Notes: a model not told the origin generated them from the letters alone. Counted from the first letter of the stretch, positions 51,622-60,123 are shown. The stretch is 64,000 nucleotides of DNA from Pseudolabrys sp. (GCA_030684935.1 JAUXXH010000008.1:28363-92362), one strand, 5' to 3'. Translations and numbers: made by a program.

Positions 51622-51650
51622 GGATAATTATATCCGTATTGATATAAGAA
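51622..51650 (-). promoter_or_regulatory. Promoter and operator of the toxin-antitoxin-Nmad3 set
   Basis: TTATATC (51628-51634) and GATATAA (51641-51647) form a perfect 7-bp inverted repeat with a 6-base spacer. On the minus strand a perfect -10 TATAAT is read at 51632-51627, overlapping one arm, so a repressor bound here would block RNA polymerase. The toxin ATG follows within about six bases, consistent with transcription starting at the start codon. Confidence 0.6.
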
Positions 51651-51790
51651 ATCCACCTCGATTTTGGCTTGTCAGCCCCGGATGTCATTGCTCCATCCAG
51701 GCTCGGAGCCTGACCGCGCGGCGAAGCCTCCAGCCCTTGCACCCCGCTTCCCGCAGCCCCATTGTCCGGTGCAGAGACGGAGCCGAAACC

Positions 51791-52102
51791 ATGACCCAGA
51801 CCAGCAACCGGATTTTCGACGAGATGGCGCGGCTGATGAACGACGCCGCCGGCGTCGCCCAGGGCGTGCGGCGCGAGTTCGACACCGTGTTCCGCACCCA
51901 GGCCGAGCGCATTCTGCGCGATCTCGACGTGGTGCCGCGTGAGGAGTTCGAGGCGGTCAAGGACATGGCCCGGCTGGCGCGCGAGGAAAACGACGCGCTG
52001 CGGGCGCGGATCGAGGCGCTGGAGGCGAAATTCGCCGCCAAAACGGCCGACAAGCCCGAAAAACCCGCCAAGAAGCCGTCGGGCCCCACCGCGGAGGTCT
52101 GA
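51791..52102 (+). CDS. ubiK: Ubiquinone biosynthesis accessory factor UbiK-like protein
   Basis: A 103-residue protein of the BMFP/UbiK family. MTQTSNRIFDEMARLMNDAAGVAQGVRREFDTVF is typical; the rest is a coiled coil (LAREENDALRARIEALEAKFA) ending in a Lys/Pro-rich tail. UbiK assists ubiquinone synthesis under oxygen in proteobacteria and has membrane-fusogenic activity in vitro. ATG 51791; an upstream in-frame start at 51482 belongs to the toxin region. Confidence 0.82.
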   Translation: MTQTSNRIFDEMARLMNDAAGVAQGVRREFDTVFRTQAERILRDLDVVPREEFEAVKDMARLAREENDALRARIEALEAKFAAKTADKPEKPAKKPSGPTAEV

Positions 52103-52239
52103 CCCCGCTTTCCTTGCCCTTTGCGGCCCTCGCCGCTATAACCGCGCCCGAACGTCGGCCCCCGGCACCCCTGGAGGCTCGCCGCGTTCGCAGGCGGCTC
52201 GCAAGGCCGCCTTTTTCCATTGGCTTAACAAGGATTTAG

Positions 52240-52965
52240 ATGATGGCAACCGTCCAGGAAATGAAAGCGACGGTGCGCCCGAAAGGTGGCAAGGGGGCCT
52301 CCCGGGCAGCACGGTATTCCGGTCGCGTACCGGGAGTGATCTACGGCGACAACAAGCCCCCGCTGATGGTGCTGCTCGAGCACGACGAACTGCGCAAGCG
52401 CATCTATGGCGGCCGCTTCCTCACCACGCTGTTTCACCTCGATGTCGAGGGCACCAAGCATCGCGTGATTCCGCGCGACTTCCAGCTCGACGTCATCAAG
52501 GACCTACCGATGCACGTGGATTTCCTCCGCGTTGCGGAAGGCGCCATGATCCGCGTCAAGGTCGCGGTGCACGTGCTCAACGCCGAGACCTCGCCCGGCG
52601 TCAAGCGCGGCGGCGCCGTCAACATCGTCACGCACACCGTTGACGTGCTGTGCCCGGCCGAAGCGATCCCGACCTCCATTGATGTCGATATCGGCGAGCT
52701 GGACATCAATCACTCCAAGCACCTCAGCGACGTGACGCTGCCGCCCAACGTGAAGGTCATCGCCCAGGGCGATATCACGCTGGTCACGGTGGTGCCGCCG
52801 TCCGGTTACGCGGAAGAACTCAAGGCCGCTGCCGCTGCTGCCGCGACTGCCGCTGCTGCCGCTGCTGCCGCCGCTGCCGCTCCGCCGGCGCCGACCGGCG
52901 CGCCGGGTGCTGCTCCTGCGGCACCCGCCGCCGGCGCTGCCGCCGCCGCACCGGCCAAGAAGTAA
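52240..52965 (+). CDS. rplY: 50S ribosomal protein L25/general stress protein Ctc
   Basis: A 241-residue L25 of the long (CTC) type. N-terminal 5S-rRNA-binding part (RPKGGKGASRAARYSGRVPGVIYGD) and TL5 C-terminal domain (about residues 90-185) are complete. The tail (about 188-241) is almost purely Ala/Pro/Gly. Start ATG 52240, with a second ATG immediately after (52243); AAGGA ribosome binding site upstream. A terminator lies 27 bases past the stop. Confidence 0.95.
   Translation: MMATVQEMKATVRPKGGKGASRAARYSGRVPGVIYGDNKPPLMVLLEHDELRKRIYGGRFLTTLFHLDVEGTKHRVIPRDFQLDVIKDLPMHVDFLRVAEGAMIRVKVAVHVLNAETSPGVKRGGAVNIVTHTVDVLCPAEAIPTSIDVDIGELDINHSKHLSDVTLPPNVKVIAQGDITLVTVVPPSGYAEELKAAAAAAATAAAAAAAAAAAPPAPTGAPGAAPAAPAAGAAAAAPAKK
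52823..52959 (+). repeat. Alanine-codon low-complexity tract in rplY
   Basis: A run of GCTGCC/GCCGCT-type hexamers encoding a long Ala tail with Pro and Gly interspersed (about 50 residues, 52823-52959). Such short repeats are prone to slippage, so the length may differ among strains. Confidence 0.75.
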
Positions 52966-52991
52966 CGCGACGTTTCGCGATCTTCGACAAT

Positions 52992-53024
52992 GCCCGTCCC
53001 GGATGTCATCCGGGGCGGGCTTTT
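52992..53024 (+). terminator. Intrinsic terminator after rplY
   Basis: GCCCGTCCCGGAT and ATCCGGGGCGGGC form a hairpin with a short loop, followed by TTTT at 53021-53024. It separates rplY from pth. Confidence 0.85.
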
Positions 53025-53066
53025 GCCACCGCACCGATTTCTCTGAGGCGGCAACGCCGGTGACGC

Positions 53067-53672
53067 ATGCTGCTTTTCGTCGGCCTCGGCAATCCCGGTG
53101 AACGTTACGTCGGCAACCGCCACAACATCGGCTTCATGGCGGTGCAGGCGATCGCCAGCCGTCACAACATCGCGCCCTGGCGCCGCCGCTTTCAGGGCGT
53201 CGCGGTCGAAGGCACGATCGGCGGCCACAAGGCGATGCTGCTGCTGCCGGGCACCTACATGAACGAATCCGGCCGCGCGGTCGCGGAAGCCGTCAATTTC
53301 TACAAGCTGGCCGTCAACGATATCGTGGTGTTTCACGACGAACTCGATCTGCCGCCGGCCAAGTTGCGGATCAAGACGGGCGGCGGCAATGCCGGCCACA
53401 ACGGCCTGCGCTCGATCTCGGCGCATGTCGGCAACGACTATCGCCGCGTCCGCATCGGCATCGGCCATCCGGGCGACAAGAAGCTTGGCGCCGGTTACGT
53501 GCTGCAGGATTTCGCCAAGAGCGAGGGCCCGTGGGTCGAGGCCATGTGCGACGCCATTGCCGACAATGCCGGCCTGCTGGCCGACGGCAAGGATTCGACG
53601 TTTCAGAACAAGGTTCATCTGGCCATGGATGCCAAAGGGTTTGGCGAGCCGGCCGACGACGTTAAGGACTAG
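53067..53672 (+). CDS. pth: Peptidyl-tRNA hydrolase
   Basis: A 201-residue enzyme releasing peptides from prematurely dropped peptidyl-t[26 protein letters not shown] has the catalytic His in NRHNIGF, and [11 protein letters not shown] and [24 protein letters not shown] are canonical. ATG 53067 follows a weak GCGGC-type site. ychF starts six bases after its stop, the usual alphaproteobacterial order. Confidence 0.96.
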   Translation: MLLFVGLGNPGERYVGNRHNIGFMAVQAIASRHNIAPWRRRFQGVAVEGTIGGHKAMLLLPGTYMNESGRAVAEAVNFYKLAVNDIVVFHDELDLPPAKLRIKTGGGNAGHNGLRSISAHVGNDYRRVRIGIGHPGDKKLGAGYVLQDFAKSEGPWVEAMCDAIADNAGLLADGKDSTFQNKVHLAMDAKGFGEPADDVKD

Positions 53673-53678
53673 ACGCTC

Positions 53679-54785
53679 ATGGGTTTCAAATGCGGCATTG
53701 TCGGACTGCCCAATGTCGGCAAGTCGACGCTTTTCAACGCGCTGACCGAGACCGCGGCGGCGCAGGCGGCGAATTATCCGTTCTGCACCATCGAGCCCAA
53801 TGTCGGCGAGATCGCGGTACCGGATCCGCGGCTGGAGAAACTGAGCGCGCTGGCCAAATCCGAGCAGATCATCCCGACCCGCATCACCTTCGTCGATATC
53901 GCCGGGCTGGTGCGCGGCGCGTCGAAAGGTGAGGGACTCGGCAACCAGTTCCTCGCCACCATCCGCGAGGTCGACGCCATCGTCCATGTGGTGCGCTGCT
54001 TCATCGACACCGACATTACCCATGTCGAGGGCAAGATAGATCCGATCGCCGACATCGAGATCATCGAAACCGAGCTGATGCTGGCCGACATGGACAGCCT
54101 GGAAAAGCGCGTCACCAATCTCGAGAAAAAGGCCAAGGGCTCGGGCGAGGACGCCAAGCTGTCGAAGGAGACGCTGGACCTCGTCAACCGCGCGCTGGTG
54201 CTGTTGCGCGAGGGCAAGCCGGCCCGGCTGGTCGAGCGCAAGCCCGATGAAGAGAAGCTGTTTCACTCGCTCGGCCTGCTGACATCGGCGCCGGTGCTCT
54301 ATGCCTGCAACGTCGAGGAAGCCTCGGCCGCCACCGGCAACGATTTCTCCCGGCTGGTCGAAAAGCGCGCCAAGGACGAGGGCGCCGTGGCGGTGGTGAT
54401 CTCCGCCAAGATCGAGTCCGAAATCGCGGCATTGCCGGCATCCGAGCGCGCCGATTATCTGGAGGCGGTCGGCCTCAAGGAAACCGGGCTCGATCGCCTG
54501 GTGCGCGCCGGCTACGAGCTGTTGCACCTCGTGACCTATTTCACCGTCGGCCCGAAGGAAACCCGGGCCTGGACCATCACCAAGGGCACCAAAGGCCCGC
54601 AGGCCGCCGGCGTAATCCATTCCGATTTCGAGCAGGGCTTCATCCGCGCCGAAACCATCTCCTACGATGACTACATCGCGACCGGCGGCGAAGCCGGCGC
54701 CAAGGCCGTCGGCAAGATGCGCCTCGAAGGCAAGGAATACGTCGTGGCCGACGGCGACGTGATGCACTTCCGGTTCGCCAACTAG
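53679..54785 (+). CDS. ychF: Redox-regulated ATPase/GTPase YchF
   Basis: A 368-residue OBG-family P-loop protein. GLPNVGKSTLFNALT is Walker A, DIAGLVRGASKGEGLGNQFL the G3 region, and YACNVEEA replaces the usual NKxD, consistent with ATP preference. A TGS domain follows at the C terminus (LVTYFTVGPKETRAW). Cotranscription with pth is likely (6-base gap). Confidence 0.96.
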   Translation: MGFKCGIVGLPNVGKSTLFNALTETAAAQAANYPFCTIEPNVGEIAVPDPRLEKLSALAKSEQIIPTRITFVDIAGLVRGASKGEGLGNQFLATIREVDAIVHVVRCFIDTDITHVEGKIDPIADIEIIETELMLADMDSLEKRVTNLEKKAKGSGEDAKLSKETLDLVNRALVLLREGKPARLVERKPDEEKLFHSLGLLTSAPVLYACNVEEASAATGNDFSRLVEKRAKDEGAVAVVISAKIESEIAALPASERADYLEAVGLKETGLDRLVRAGYELLHLVTYFTVGPKETRAWTITKGTKGPQAAGVIHSDFEQGFIRAETISYDDYIATGGEAGAKAVGKMRLEGKEYVVADGDVMHFRFAN

Positions 54786-54815
54786 TCTGGAATTGCGGGC
54801 CGAGCCATGCAAAAA

Positions 54816-54850
54816 GCCTGTCATGCCCCGCGCAAGCGGGCATCCAGCAG
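54816..54850. repeat. Single hairpin of the GTCATGCCCGC repeat family, downstream of ychF
   Basis: TGTCATGCCCCGCGCAAGCGGGCATCCAG has an imperfect GCCCC...GGGC stem. The adjacent AGCAGCCCCGG is part of the same family. It lies between ychF and the MaoC genes. Confidence 0.5.
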
Positions 54851-54924
54851 CCCCGGCGTCCGGTAAGATAGCGCCGTCTGTGGTTCTGGATCATCCGCTG
54901 TCGCGGATGAAGGCTGTGGGACAA

Positions 54925-55383
54925 ATGCCGAAACTCCATTGGGAAGACTTCCAGCCTGGCGCCGTGGCGATCTACGGCCCGCGGCTGGTGACACGCGAAG
55001 AGATCATCGCCTTTGCGGCCGAATTCGATCCGCAGCCGATGCATCTCGACGAGGCGGCCGCGAGCAATACGCTGCTGGGCGGGCTTGGCGCCTCGGGCTG
55101 GCATAGTTGCTGCCTGCTCATGAAGATGATCGCCGACGGGTTCCTGCTCGACTCGACGTCGATGGGCGGACCGGGCGTGGAGGAGGTGCGCTGGCTCAAG
55201 CCGTTGCGGCCGGGCACGCGCATTCGCATCCGCTCCACCGTCGTCGACAAGCGCGCCTCGAACAGCCGCCCGGAAATGGGGCTGGTGAAGTTCATGTTCG
55301 AGGTCCTCGACGACGCCGACGTGACGTTGACCACGCTGAGCACCACATTGATGTTCGGCCGCCAGCGGGGGGCGGCATCATGA
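54925..55383 (+). CDS. MaoC-family dehydratase, first of a pair
   Basis: A 152-residue single hot-dog protein. The hydratase motif FAAEFDPQPMHLDEAAA keeps the Asp and His used in (R)-specific enoyl-CoA hydration. ATG 54925 is used; ATG 54907 would add six residues. The stop overlaps the next gene (ATGA). Substrate unknown, likely an acyl-CoA. Confidence 0.85.
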   Translation: MPKLHWEDFQPGAVAIYGPRLVTREEIIAFAAEFDPQPMHLDEAAASNTLLGGLGASGWHSCCLLMKMIADGFLLDSTSMGGPGVEEVRWLKPLRPGTRIRIRSTVVDKRASNSRPEMGLVKFMFEVLDDADVTLTTLSTTLMFGRQRGAAS

Positions 55384-55862
55384 AATTCTTTAACGAGATC
55401 CAGATCGGCGACACCTATGCGCTCGGCCGTCACACCTTCACCGCCGACGAGATCAGGGCCTTCGCCCGGCGTTTCGATCCGCAACTCTTTCACCTCGACG
55501 AGGAAGCGGCGGCGGCATCGCATTTCGGTGCCCTGTGCGCGTCCGGCTGGCACACCGCCGCCGTGTGGATGCGGCTCTATGTCGATCACCGGCGCGGCAT
55601 GATCGAGGCCGCCCAGGCTGCCGGCCTGCCGATCCCGGCGCTCGGACCGGCCGTCGGGTTTCGCGAGCTGAAGTGGATCAAGCCGGTCTATGTCGGCGAC
55701 ACGATCGAATACACCAGCGTGGTCACCGACAAGCGGACATCGAACAGCCGTCCCGGCTCCGGGTTGCTGACCATCACCTCGACTGGCGTCAACCAGAAGG
55801 CCGAGACGGTGATCAGTTTCATCAGCACCACCTTCGCGGAATGCCGTGGGGAGCCGGGATGA
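55380..55862 (+). CDS. MaoC-family dehydratase, second of a pair
   Basis: A 160-residue hot-dog protein, paralogue of the gene before it. The motif reads FARRFDPQLFHLDEEAA, so Asp and His remain but the Pro before the hydrophobic residue is Leu. ATG 55380 overlaps the first gene's stop, and its own stop overlaps the MFS start. The pair may form a heterodimer (inference). Confidence 0.85.
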   Translation: MKFFNEIQIGDTYALGRHTFTADEIRAFARRFDPQLFHLDEEAAAASHFGALCASGWHTAAVWMRLYVDHRRGMIEAAQAAGLPIPALGPAVGFRELKWIKPVYVGDTIEYTSVVTDKRTSNSRPGSGLLTITSTGVNQKAETVISFISTTFAECRGEPG

Positions 55863-57061
55863 CCGCGCTTGACGCCGACGAGGCGTCCGCTCTGGCCCGC
55901 AAGGGCGAGGAGCGGCGCGCCCTCGGTGTCGCCAGCGGCGCGCATGTCGTTCACGACGGTTATACCGACGTCATTTATGTGATGCTGCCGGTCTGGCAGG
56001 CCGAGTTCGGTCTCGGTTTTGCCGCGCTCGGTCTGATGAAGACGGTGTTCTCCGGCACGCTGGCTGCGTTCCAGATTCCGGCCGGTTTTCTCGCCGAACG
56101 CTGGGGGGCGCCGCTGGTGCTGGCGATCGGCACGGCGCTCGCCGGTCTCGGCTATTGCCTCGCCGGTTTGAGCCACGGCGTGCCGATGCTGGTCGCGGCG
56201 CTGTTCATCGGCGGCCTTGGCGCCAGCACCCAGCACCCGCTGGCGTCGACGCTGATCGCCAGCGCCTTTTCCGGCGCGCGCTCGCGTACCGCGCTCGGCG
56301 CCTACAATTTCGCCGGCGACATCGGCAAGATGACGATGCCGGCGGCGGCGGCGTTGCTGCTGGTGGTGTTGCCGTGGCGCGAGGCGCTGGCGGTGCTCGG
56401 CGCCGTCGGCGTGCTGGCGGCCGTGATCATCTATGTGGCGATGCCGCGCTTTCGCGAAGAGGCCGAAGCGCCGCGCAAGGCCGAACCTGTAAGGGGCGGC
56501 GGTCGCGCGCGGGCCTATGGCTTTCCGCTGCTGCTGTCGATCGGCGTCATCGACAGCGCGACGCGCATGGCCTTCCTGACGTTCCTGCCGTTCGTGCTGA
56601 CCGCCAAGGGCGCCAGCCTGCCGACCATCGGCTTCGCCCTGACGCTGGTGTTTGCCGGCGGCGCCGCCGGCAAGCTCGTCTGCGCCTATATCGGCGCCCG
56701 CATCGGCACGGTCGCCACCGTCTGGTTGACAGAAGGGGTGACCGCCATCGGCATCGTTGCGCTGTTGCCGCTGCCGCTGGAGGCGGCGCTGGTGCTGCTG
56801 CCGCTGGTCGGCATTGCGCTCAACGGCACGTCGTCGGTGCTCTATGGCTCGGTGCCGGATCTGGTGCCGCCCGCCAGGCGGGCGCGCGCCTTCGGCATTT
56901 TCTATACCGGGACCATTGGCGCCGGGGCGATCTCGCCGGCGCTTTATGGACTGCTGGGCGATGCCGCCGGCGTGACATCGGCGCTGGTCGCGATCGCCGG
57001 CGTGGTCCTGCTGACGCTGCCGATCACCCTGTTGCTCAGGCCGGCTTTGGCCGAGCCCTGA
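55859..57061 (+). CDS. Major facilitator superfamily transporter (fosmidomycin-resistance-like)
   Basis: A 400-residue polytopic transporter with about twelve membrane helices (a charged loop near residue 200-215, [15 protein letters not shown], separates the halves). [19 protein letters not shown] near the N terminus and [16 protein letters not shown] are recalled from Fsr-like MFS proteins. ATG 55859 overlaps the MaoC stop. Coupled translation with two acyl-CoA hydratases suggests efflux or uptake of a small organic compound. Confidence 0.85.
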   Translation: MTALDADEASALARKGEERRALGVASGAHVVHDGYTDVIYVMLPVWQAEFGLGFAALGLMKTVFSGTLAAFQIPAGFLAERWGAPLVLAIGTALAGLGYCLAGLSHGVPMLVAALFIGGLGASTQHPLASTLIASAFSGARSRTALGAYNFAGDIGKMTMPAAAALLLVVLPWREALAVLGAVGVLAAVIIYVAMPRFREEAEAPRKAEPVRGGGRARAYGFPLLLSIGVIDSATRMAFLTFLPFVLTAKGASLPTIGFALTLVFAGGAAGKLVCAYIGARIGTVATVWLTEGVTAIGIVALLPLPLEAALVLLPLVGIALNGTSSVLYGSVPDLVPPARRARAFGIFYTGTIGAGAISPALYGLLGDAAGVTSALVAIAGVVLLTLPITLLLRPALAEP

Positions 57062-57153
57062 TTTCCGTTCCGGCGGGGCTGATATGCGTCCTGTTCCGGC
57101 GCTGGATTTTCGTCGCTTTAGGGGCCATATTAGCGGTCGAGGAGTTTGTTGTT

Positions 57154-57426
57154 ATGTCGATGATCAACTACCGGGCCCCGTCCGAACTGTTTCCCAGCCG
57201 CAGCCGCAAATCGCGCCGTCCGATCGGTTACAAGCGTTTTCCGACCGCGGCGGAAGCGATCCGCTTCGCCATGGAAGAATTGCCGCCGGAATTGCTGCTT
57301 GGGGCCTATCTTGAGGTGGAAGAGAAGCGCTTCGACGGTAACGGCATCCGCCAGTTGTACGAGAGCGCCGACTATCCATTGCCGCGCAAGGTGGCCAAGC
57401 CCGACAAGGCGGTCGCCGCCAACTAA
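57154..57426 (+). CDS. Small conserved protein of unknown function
   Basis: A 90-residue protein. [19 protein letters not shown] and [37 protein letters not shown] read as a compact basic-then-acidic protein found in many Hyphomicrobiales. An AGGAG-type site lies upstream. No function is known. Confidence 0.72.
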   Translation: MSMINYRAPSELFPSRSRKSRRPIGYKRFPTAAEAIRFAMEELPPELLLGAYLEVEEKRFDGNGIRQLYESADYPLPRKVAKPDKAVAAN

Positions 57427-57536
57427 TCCCGCGAAATCATAAACCATACAACCGTCGCGGTCCCGCGCGCGGGAACCCGAATGGTATATGCGCGTTGAAT
57501 GCTGCGCTCGTGGCATTAACTAAATTGGAGCCGGCG

Positions 57537-57707
57537 ATGGCCGACAGAATTTCCCTGGGTACGATCGGCCTGCTGTTTGGCGCCGCGACCGTCACCGTTA
57601 TGATGGTTGGCGCCTTTGTCGTCACCGATCACCTGACCGGCCGGCTGCAACTCGACGACGGCATCCGCGTCATGAGCCTGCCAAACCCGGTACTGGGTGC
57701 GCGCTGA
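57537..57707 (+). CDS. Small single-helix membrane protein
   Basis: A 56-residue protein. MADRISLGTIGLLFGAATVTVMMVGAFVVTDHL contains one membrane helix (about residues 7-28). ATG 57537 has GGAG six bases upstream, so it is likely translated. No family known. Confidence 0.55.
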   Translation: MADRISLGTIGLLFGAATVTVMMVGAFVVTDHLTGRLQLDDGIRVMSLPNPVLGAR

Positions 57708-57711
57708 CCTT

Positions 57712-57735
57712 AAAAAAATCCCCGCCAAAGCGGGG
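57712..57735 (-). terminator. Intrinsic terminator, minus strand
   Basis: CCCCGC-CAAA-GCGGGG with a run of seven A on the plus-strand left side, that is, U on the minus strand. It could end the transcript of the protein gene at 57934-58401, although that is 200 bases away. Confidence 0.7.
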
Positions 57736-57933
57736 TTGAGTTTAGGGAGGGTGTTCGAAACCGCAGCCACGCGCCGGCAGGCGACTTCGAACACAACTGC
57801 ACCCTAGACCCGTCCGCGCAAAACCGGCGGTTGCGGGTTCCGCCGATTCGCCCATCCACAGTTAAGATGAAGAAAGCATGTCGATCGGCGGCGCCGCCGC
57901 CGGCGGGCCCGGCGGCAGCGCACGCTTGATCGA
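57736..57933. other. Spacer with a 9-bp inverted repeat
   Basis: GTGTTCGAA (57751-57759) and TTCGAACAC (57786-57794) are perfect inverted repeats, 26 bases apart, enclosing a GC-rich core. It may be a regulator site or an RNA hairpin; no gene is seen. Confidence 0.4.
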
Positions 57934-58401
57934 TCAGGGTGCCGGGGGACGCGGCGCGCCTTTGTCCGGGGCGCTCTTCCACTGCGTGAGGCTGTCGCCG
58001 ATGACCTTCATCGCCGTCATGGCGGCGTGGCTGAGGCTGGCATAGCCGGCGATCTCGCGGCTGACGCGGTCGCCTTCCTGGCGCAGCATGTCGCGTACGC
58101 CCTGCAGTTCGACGATCACCCGGTCGATCTCTTCCATCGACGCGCCGGACACCCGGCGGATCAGCGAATTGAGGTTGTCGGTGACGGGATCGGACGACTG
58201 GTCGCTGGTCTCCTCACGGCGGCGCAGGAACGACACGTCGCGCCGGACGAATTCACGGATCTCGCCTTCGACCGAACTGGCCGCGGCCTGGTCGACGTCG
58301 CTGAGCTTTTCCGGCGCCTTGCGGGTCGGCGCGAAGGCCTCCGGCCCGGTTTTTTCCGCGGGCTTGTCCGCGCCAGGCCGTTCGGATCTGATGGCCGTCA
58401 T
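57934..58401 (-). CDS. Small soluble protein of unknown function
   Basis: A 155-residue protein with no membrane segment. The N-terminal 30 residues are Pro/Lys-rich; then a helical, charged domain follows (REFVRRDVSFLRRREETSDQ, then VSGASMEEIDRVIVELQGVR), with a helical segment near the end (GDSLTQWKS). AGGAG lies before ATG 58401. Function unknown. Confidence 0.66.
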   Translation of the reverse strand: MTAIRSERPGADKPAEKTGPEAFAPTRKAPEKLSDVDQAAASSVEGEIREFVRRDVSFLRRREETSDQSSDPVTDNLNSLIRRVSGASMEEIDRVIVELQGVRDMLRQEGDRVSREIAGYASLSHAAMTAMKVIGDSLTQWKSAPDKGAPRPPAP

Positions 58402-58527
58402 TGGGCAGCACTCCTGAATGAACGCGAACCGTTCGCGTTGACGCCTCCCCGAGGTCCGATAGCGGCATGGGACTGCGGCGGCTATGGGGCAGGGTTTAGG
58501 TCTAAAGGAACTTCGGGCCCGGCATGG

Positions 58528-59409
58528 TTACCAGTTGACCCGGAAGCCGGCCGAGACGCGTTTGTTCACGCTGGCCTGGCCGAGGTCGGATACCGCGGTG
58601 GTGACGTGCAGCGGGCCGGCCAGCTTCTGTTCGGCGCTGAGCGTGTTGTGCCAGACCGCCTCGGCGCTGTTGGCATGGATGCCGGCGCCGAGCGTGGTGC
58701 CGGTCGAGCCGACGCTGAAGCGCACCGCCTGTTCCGTGTGCCAGACCTGCGACGTGCCGCTGGCGGATGCCAGCGCCGCGCGGTTGACGGTGCCGGTCAC
58801 CGCATAGGTGTTGACGACGGTCACCGATTTGGTGCCGCCGACCGGAACCGATTTGCTGAAGGTGGTGCCGAGCCGGCCGTGGTCGTTGACCGGGTCGACG
58901 CGCGCATCGAGCGTGGCGATATCGCGCAGCCCGACCGAGGCCCAGGCCGCGCCGGAGCCGTTCTGCGTCGCCGGCAGATCATAAAGCGTGCGGTCGAGGT
59001 GCGAGGTTTCGATCGCCGGGCCGAGGTCGGCGCCGATCTTGGCGTCCCAGGCCAGCGGCGCCGCCGGCGCCACCACCACGGTGCCGGCGCCATTGGTGCC
59101 GTTGCCGCTGACGGTGAGCAAGCCGCGGTCGTTGAGGCCGCGCAGCCGCAGCTTGGGCGGCGGCCGGTCGAGCCGGTCGCGGTCGATCACCGCGGCGTCG
59201 AAGCTCAGCGTATCCTGGAGCCAGAATTCTTCTGCGGCGGTCAGCGGCTCGAGCGGTGCGCTGTCCTCGTCGAGCGGCGAGGAAGGCGCGTCAAAGGCGA
59301 TTTCGTGAAACGCCGTTTCTTCGGCGAACGGCTGCTGCGCCATCGCCGGCAGTGACAAGCCGAGCGCCAGCAGCATCACACCGGACAGTGACAAGGCGCG
59401 GATGCGCAT
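58528..59409 (-). CDS. Secreted protein, possible outer-membrane barrel
   Basis: A 293-residue exported protein (signal [24 protein letters not shown], then QQPFA). After an acidic stretch, alternating hydrophobic patterns and many Thr/Ser/Val residues (TKSVTVVNTYAVTGTVNRAAL, SAEAVWHNTLSAEQKLAGPL) suggest beta structure, and the end SAGFRVNW has a terminal Trp. No family assigned; an outer-membrane location is inferred. Confidence 0.6.
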   Translation of the reverse strand: MRIRALSLSGVMLLALGLSLPAMAQQPFAEETAFHEIAFDAPSSPLDEDSAPLEPLTAAEEFWLQDTLSFDAAVIDRDRLDRPPPKLRLRGLNDRGLLTVSGNGTNGAGTVVVAPAAPLAWDAKIGADLGPAIETSHLDRTLYDLPATQNGSGAAWASVGLRDIATLDARVDPVNDHGRLGTTFSKSVPVGGTKSVTVVNTYAVTGTVNRAALASASGTSQVWHTEQAVRFSVGSTGTTLGAGIHANSAEAVWHNTLSAEQKLAGPLHVTTAVSDLGQASVNKRVSAGFRVNW

Positions 59410-59588
59410 GACGAACTCAACCCCCGAAGCCTGCGGCGATGCGGCCGATGCTGGCCGTCAACCGTTAAGCCTTGGTTGCTGTGGTGCGACCGAACTGGGG
59501 CAAAGATGTGGAGATCGAGGGAAAACGAAAAGCTGTCCGCGCCATCGTCGTTAATGGCGCGGCTTGCTCAAATCCTGGGCAGAACCGG

Positions 59589-59738
59589 TCAGCCCTTCTT
59601 GCCGCCCGGGTTGCCGTAGGGGCTGCTGCCCGAGCCCGACGACTGCGACAGCTTGTAAGCCGACTGCTGCTTCGGCTTGTCCTTGTCGGCCTTCGGCTTT
59701 TTCTTTTCCTTCGGCACGCGCATCTGACCCTTGGCCAT
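59589..59738 (-). CDS. Small Lys-rich protein
   Basis: A 49-residue protein, read on the minus strand from ATG 59738 (MAKGQMRVPKEKKKPKADKD), ending GNPGGKKG. A GGAGG lies five bases before the ATG, and the AKGQ-R-KE-KKPK start is a pattern recalled from short rhizobial proteins. It is too short for most automatic calls. Function unknown; basic, possibly nucleic-acid binding. Confidence 0.65.
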   Translation of the reverse strand: MAKGQMRVPKEKKKPKADKDKPKQQSAYKLSQSSGSGSSPYGNPGGKKG

Positions 59739-59832
59739 GACGACCTCCATAAAGACTAGGCATGAGATTCGAGACGGCGGATGGTGATACGCCGCGCGGC
59801 GGCCCGCAAGGGGTTGTGCACAGCGCCGGCGT

Positions 59833-60123
59833 TCAACTGCGCGGCGCCGGCGCGGCCGCCTTGAGCTTGTCGTCGATGCATTTGGTGACGATGTCGGCGC
59901 GGCGATCGACGCTGGCGCCGGGATGATTCTTCTCGGTCGCCATCCAGCATTGCTCGGCGGCGCGGGCCCGCGTCAGTGGCGGTTCGGGATCGGGCTGCGG
60001 CGCCTGGGCCACCTGTTGGCGGCTTTCCGGCGAGCCGGCGCGCGGCGCATCGCTGGTGGTCTGGCAGCCGGCCAGCAGGCCGGCGGCGGCGAGCAGGGCG
60101 ATGGATCCGGCGAAGGTTTTCAT
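59833..60123 (-). CDS. Small putative lipoprotein
   Basis: A 96-residue protein. MKTFAGSIALLAAAGLLAGCQ contains a lipobox (LLAGC, Cys20), so it is likely lipid-anchored. The mature region is Pro/Gln/Ala-rich, then AEQCWMATEKNHPGASVDRR with a Cys, and ITKC-type second Cys near the end. Function unknown. Confidence 0.68.
   Translation of the reverse strand: MKTFAGSIALLAAAGLLAGCQTTSDAPRAGSPESRQQVAQAPQPDPEPPLTRARAAEQCWMATEKNHPGASVDRRADIVTKCIDDKLKAAAPAPRS

Noticed and set aside
48829..51790. The accessory pocket as a prophage or integron
   Set aside because: No integrase, transposase, attachment repeat or tRNA border was seen, only toxin-antitoxin and Nmad3-type genes.
52806..54824. A 672-codon minus-strand frame opposite rplY, pth and ychF
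   Set aside because: All three plus-strand genes are well-known families; the opposite frame has no motifs.
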